From assembly GCA_002496425.1 (NCBI GenBank), contig DAJS01000015.1, positions 7,956 through 15,411 on the forward strand: a DNA stretch of 7,456 nt, read 5' to 3'. The stretch is from Acidilobaceae archaeon UBA162. GTDB lineage: Archaea > Thermoproteota > Thermoprotei_A > Sulfolobales > Acidilobaceae. A model generated the notes under the pieces. It saw only the letters and a list, made by a program, of their open reading frames with translations, was not told where the DNA came from and did no database searches. This document shows, piece after piece, positions 5,772 to 7,456 of this stretch. Both the position numbers and the translations under genes were made by a program. Each line of letters begins with the position of its first letter. Position 1 is the first letter of the stretch.

Positions 5772-6419
5772 GTGACACTGCTCCTGGCGATCACGGCGCC
5801 AGTGGCTCCGGGCGCAAAGGGCGCTAAGGTCCTGGGGATCCTGGCGCCCATGGTTAGCGGCGTGGTCCTGAGGCCTCAGTCCATAGCAGGCGTAGGCCTT
5901 GACGAACTCGTGAGGCTAAGGGCCGAGGGGCTCCTCAGGCTGGCCATAGCTGACCTGGCACTGGACTCGCCGGCCGACTTGAGGCACCTCAGGGATGCAG
6001 TTGATGTGGTCACACTGGCTGCCACGGCCCCTGACCTAACGGCGGCAGCTGAGTCCGTGAGGTCAAGCGGCCTTGAGCCTGCCGTCAAGGTTCCCGTCGG
6101 CTGCAAGGTGAGTGTTGAGGAGCTAGTAGCTGCCTCCAGGGATCTCAGGTTCTGGGGCTTAGTTATTGACGGCCGCGACCTCGGGCTGATCAGGGGCCTC
6201 AGGTCCTCGCATCTTGAGGCCAGGATAGCGGTCGACTTCAGCCTTGAGGTCAGGCCTAGGCTTGGCGACGGCATATGCGCTGGCGCCAGCTACGAGATTA
6301 TTGGGAGGCCGCTGGAGGAGTCCGGCAATCCCTTGGAGCTGCTAAAGGCCCTCATCTACGAGCAGAGGGTCGGCATGTCTAGGTGCTCTGGCCAGCAGGG
6401 CCTTCAAGGGCCTTCTTGA
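5772..6419 (+). CDS. Orotidine-5'-phosphate-decarboxylase-like protein, apparently lacking catalytic residues
   Basis: The 215-residue product reads as a TIM barrel of the OMP decarboxylase family, by order of blocks from memory rather than alignment: an LAITAPVAPG opening as in crenarchaeal PyrF, a central RLAIADLALD strand, and the C-terminal AGASYEIIGRPLEESGNPLELLKAL that matches the phosphate-arginine strand (Arg179). The hallmark DxKxxD appears as D61-L-A63-L-D-S66, so the catalytic lysine and the last aspartate are gone. The VKxGxP strand reads VVLRPQS, and the PGxGxQG phosphate loop is replaced by SLEVRPRLG. It is therefore unlikely to decarboxylate OMP and may be a ligand-binding or regulatory relative, or a diverged enzyme. 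It starts at GTG 5772 behind its own box A, and its last 41 bases overlap the convergent lipid gene. The final 15 or so residues look like tail extension. Confidence 0.6.
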   Translation: MTLLLAITAPVAPGAKGAKVLGILAPMVSGVVLRPQSIAGVGLDELVRLRAEGLLRLAIADLALDSPADLRHLRDAVDVVTLAATAPDLTAAAESVRSSGLEPAVKVPVGCKVSVEELVAASRDLRFWGLVIDGRDLGLIRGLRSSHLEARIAVDFSLEVRPRLGDGICAGASYEIIGRPLEESGNPLELLKALIYEQRVGMSRCSGQQGLQGPS

Positions 6420-6981
6420 CAGTAAGGGAGCGCTGAACCACGGTTACAACCCCAAGGGCGGCCACTATGGCTACTACTATGTTCCCCACAAGCCTCAGGC
6501 CTAGGGCGACTAGGATAGCCACAAGGAACAACACCAATACCCTTTCGCTTCTCTCGAGCAGTCCCACGCCCTCCATCTTGACCCCGAGGAGCTCCCCCTT
6601 GGAGCGGGCGTAGCTCACCATGAGTGAGAAGGCGGCTGCGGTGAGGGCTATGAGTGCGTTTATGCCAGCAATTGCAAGCGCGAGGAAGTAGAGGAAGTCC
6701 TCAACACGGTCAGACATTGAGTCAATAAAGGAGCCGAAGGGCCTGGCGGTGCCCGAGGCCCTGGCCACGGCTCCATCAATTACATCCATGACCCCTGATA
6801 TGATTATGATCACTGGCAGCGCCCAGATGGCCCGCAGCCAGGCAGCCACAGGAGCTAGGGCTGCCACGGCCAGGCCAATGTAGGTTATATGATCAGCCTT
6901 GACCCCAGCCCTCGCCAGCGCCCTGCCGATTATTGACGGTGCTAGCCTGTTCACCAGGTTCCTGAGCCTGCCCAGCACCAA
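6379..6981 (-). CDS. CDP-alcohol phosphatidyltransferase, probably archaetidylinositol phosphate synthase
   Basis: The 200-residue integral membrane enzyme shows the full signature D66-x2-D69-G-x2-A-R74-x8-G83-x3-D87-x3-D91, which binds CDP and two divalent metals. About six hydrophobic segments can be traced (near 33-49, 53-65, 95-110, 112-124, 147-163 and 166-183). The SYARSKGE...ERSERVLV stretch after the signature is typical of the archaeal group that joins CDP-archaeol to inositol 1-phosphate, making archaetidylinositol phosphate. Glycerol phosphate or serine as acceptor cannot be excluded. TTG 6981 is chosen as the start because GGTGA (6992-6988) lies six bases upstream; GTG 6978 is the neighbouring alternative. 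It lies 46 bases after the unidentified gene on the same strand and is probably co-transcribed. Its 3' end overlaps the convergent OMP-decarboxylase-like gene. Confidence 0.85.
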   Translation of the reverse strand: MVLGRLRNLVNRLAPSIIGRALARAGVKADHITYIGLAVAALAPVAAWLRAIWALPVIIIISGVMDVIDGAVARASGTARPFGSFIDSMSDRVEDFLYFLALAIAGINALIALTAAAFSLMVSYARSKGELLGVKMEGVGLLERSERVLVLFLVAILVALGLRLVGNIVVAIVAALGVVTVVQRSLTVKKALEGPAGQST

Positions 6982-6987
6982 GGTGCT

Positions 6988-6992
6988 TCACC
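6988..6992 (-). promoter_or_regulatory. Ribosome binding site of the CDP-alcohol phosphatidyltransferase
   Basis: The minus strand reads GGTGA, then AGCACC, then the TTG at 6981. It supports a TTG start and internal-operon translation. Confidence 0.45.
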
Positions 6993-7027
6993 AGGTGTTT
7001 CTACTGGCACCGCGGCGTCAGCCCTAA

Positions 7028-7456
7028 TTAGCTAACCTTGGGTTGCGGTACCTTGGGGCTCCTTCCCATCAGCGCCCTCAGCTCCGCCACCCTGGCCTCG
7101 ACCTCGCGTAGCTCCCTGTCCTTAGCCTTTCTGCCCACGACAAGCATGTCTACCATTGCCGCTAGTTCCAGCGAGTGAACCCCAAGCGACCTATAGAGCT
7201 TGGCCTCCTTGGCCAGGAACTCATAGGCCTCCTCAGCGAGCCCCCTGGAGTAGGCCTTCACAGCAGCTATGAAGAGGTCAGGCCTCCTGAGTTCAACAAC
7301 GCTCCTAACCAGAGGCTGCGCGCTACTTGTTGTGAGGTCTGAGGGTCTATCCACGTCCTTGAAGACTATAGAGCTTGAGGTCAGGAGTCCTGAGCCCACT
7401 AGGAGGCTCCTTGAGGCCCTCAAGTAGTTGCTAGGCCTTGAGGTTATGAGGGAGAG
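7028..7456 (-). CDS. Unidentified protein, 3' part only, cut by the window edge
   Basis: I do not recognise this family. The frame is open without a stop from the right edge (first visible residues LSLITSRPSNYLRASRSL) to TAA at 7030-7028, giving 142 residues. The TTG at 7423 has no ribosome site, so the gene most likely begins beyond the window. The visible part has a Ser/Thr-rich stretch with SSSIVFKDVDRPSD, then a helical region (FIAAVKAYSRGLAEEAYEFLAKEAKLYRSLG), and ends in a charged amphipathic helix (DRELREVEARVAELRALMG) that could form a short coiled coil. No cysteine and no membrane segment are present. It precedes the lipid synthase gene by 46 bases on the same strand, so the two may share a message. 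Confidence 0.6.
   Translation of the reverse strand, partial: LSLITSRPSNYLRASRSLLVGSGLLTSSSIVFKDVDRPSDLTTSSAQPLVRSVVELRRPDLFIAAVKAYSRGLAEEAYEFLAKEAKLYRSLGVHSLELAAMVDMLVVGRKAKDRELREVEARVAELRALMGRSPKVPQPKVS

Noticed and set aside
1..7456. CRISPR array, insertion sequence or integrated element
   Set aside because: No regularly spaced repeats, terminal inverted repeats, transposase or integrase motifs, or change in codon use were seen.

Overview
The window looks like chromosomal DNA from a thermoacidophilic or hyperthermophilic crenarchaeon. An Acidilobus-like member of the Acidilobales/Desulfurococcales is a guess from overall look. The evidence is: almost exclusive AGG codons for arginine; moderately high G+C; AT-rich archaeal boxes about 25 bases ahead of lead genes, which leaves little or no leader; GGTGA/GAGG ribosome sites only ahead of internal operon genes; many TTG starts; and archaeal families (AbrB-PhoU regulator, COG2108 radical SAM protein, archaetidylinositol-phosphate-synthase-like enzyme). 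No rRNA, tRNA, CRISPR array, transposase or phage gene was seen. It reads as ordinary, tightly packed core genome.

Layout. On the minus strand at the left edge are the first 14 codons of an unidentified gene (1-44). Upstream of it is a two-gene unit read leftwards: a radical SAM protein (1967-933) followed by a DUF4213/DUF364 putative metal-chelation protein (901-143). Divergent from that unit, across about 100 bases of promoter DNA, is an AbrB-PhoU transcriptional regulator (2070-3044). It converges with, and overlaps by 14 bases, an acyl-CoA dehydrogenase (4185-3031).

Divergent from the dehydrogenase is a three-gene rightward unit: a single-cysteine BCP/PrxQ peroxiredoxin, a YfcE/MJ0936-type metallophosphoesterase and a small JAMM (JAB) metalloprotease. 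The gaps are 21 and 5 bases. Next, behind its own TATA-like box, comes an orotidine-5'-phosphate-decarboxylase-like protein that appears to have lost its catalytic and phosphate-loop residues. It overlaps by 41 bases the convergent CDP-alcohol phosphatidyltransferase (6981-6379), probably archaeal phosphoinositide lipid synthesis. That gene lies 46 bases downstream of an unidentified protein cut by the right edge (7456-7028).

How the genes fit together. The radical SAM/DUF364 pair suggests an uncharacterised cofactor or metal-ligand function. The peroxiredoxin/phosphoesterase/JAMM unit suggests a stress or ubiquitin-like-modifier housekeeping unit. The rest are separate core genes. The features most worth a second look are the apparent pseudo-enzyme of the OMP decarboxylase fold, the radical SAM/DUF364 pair, the aspartate at the expected catalytic-glutamate position of the dehydrogenase, and a 9-bp tandem repeat abutting the peroxiredoxin TATA box.
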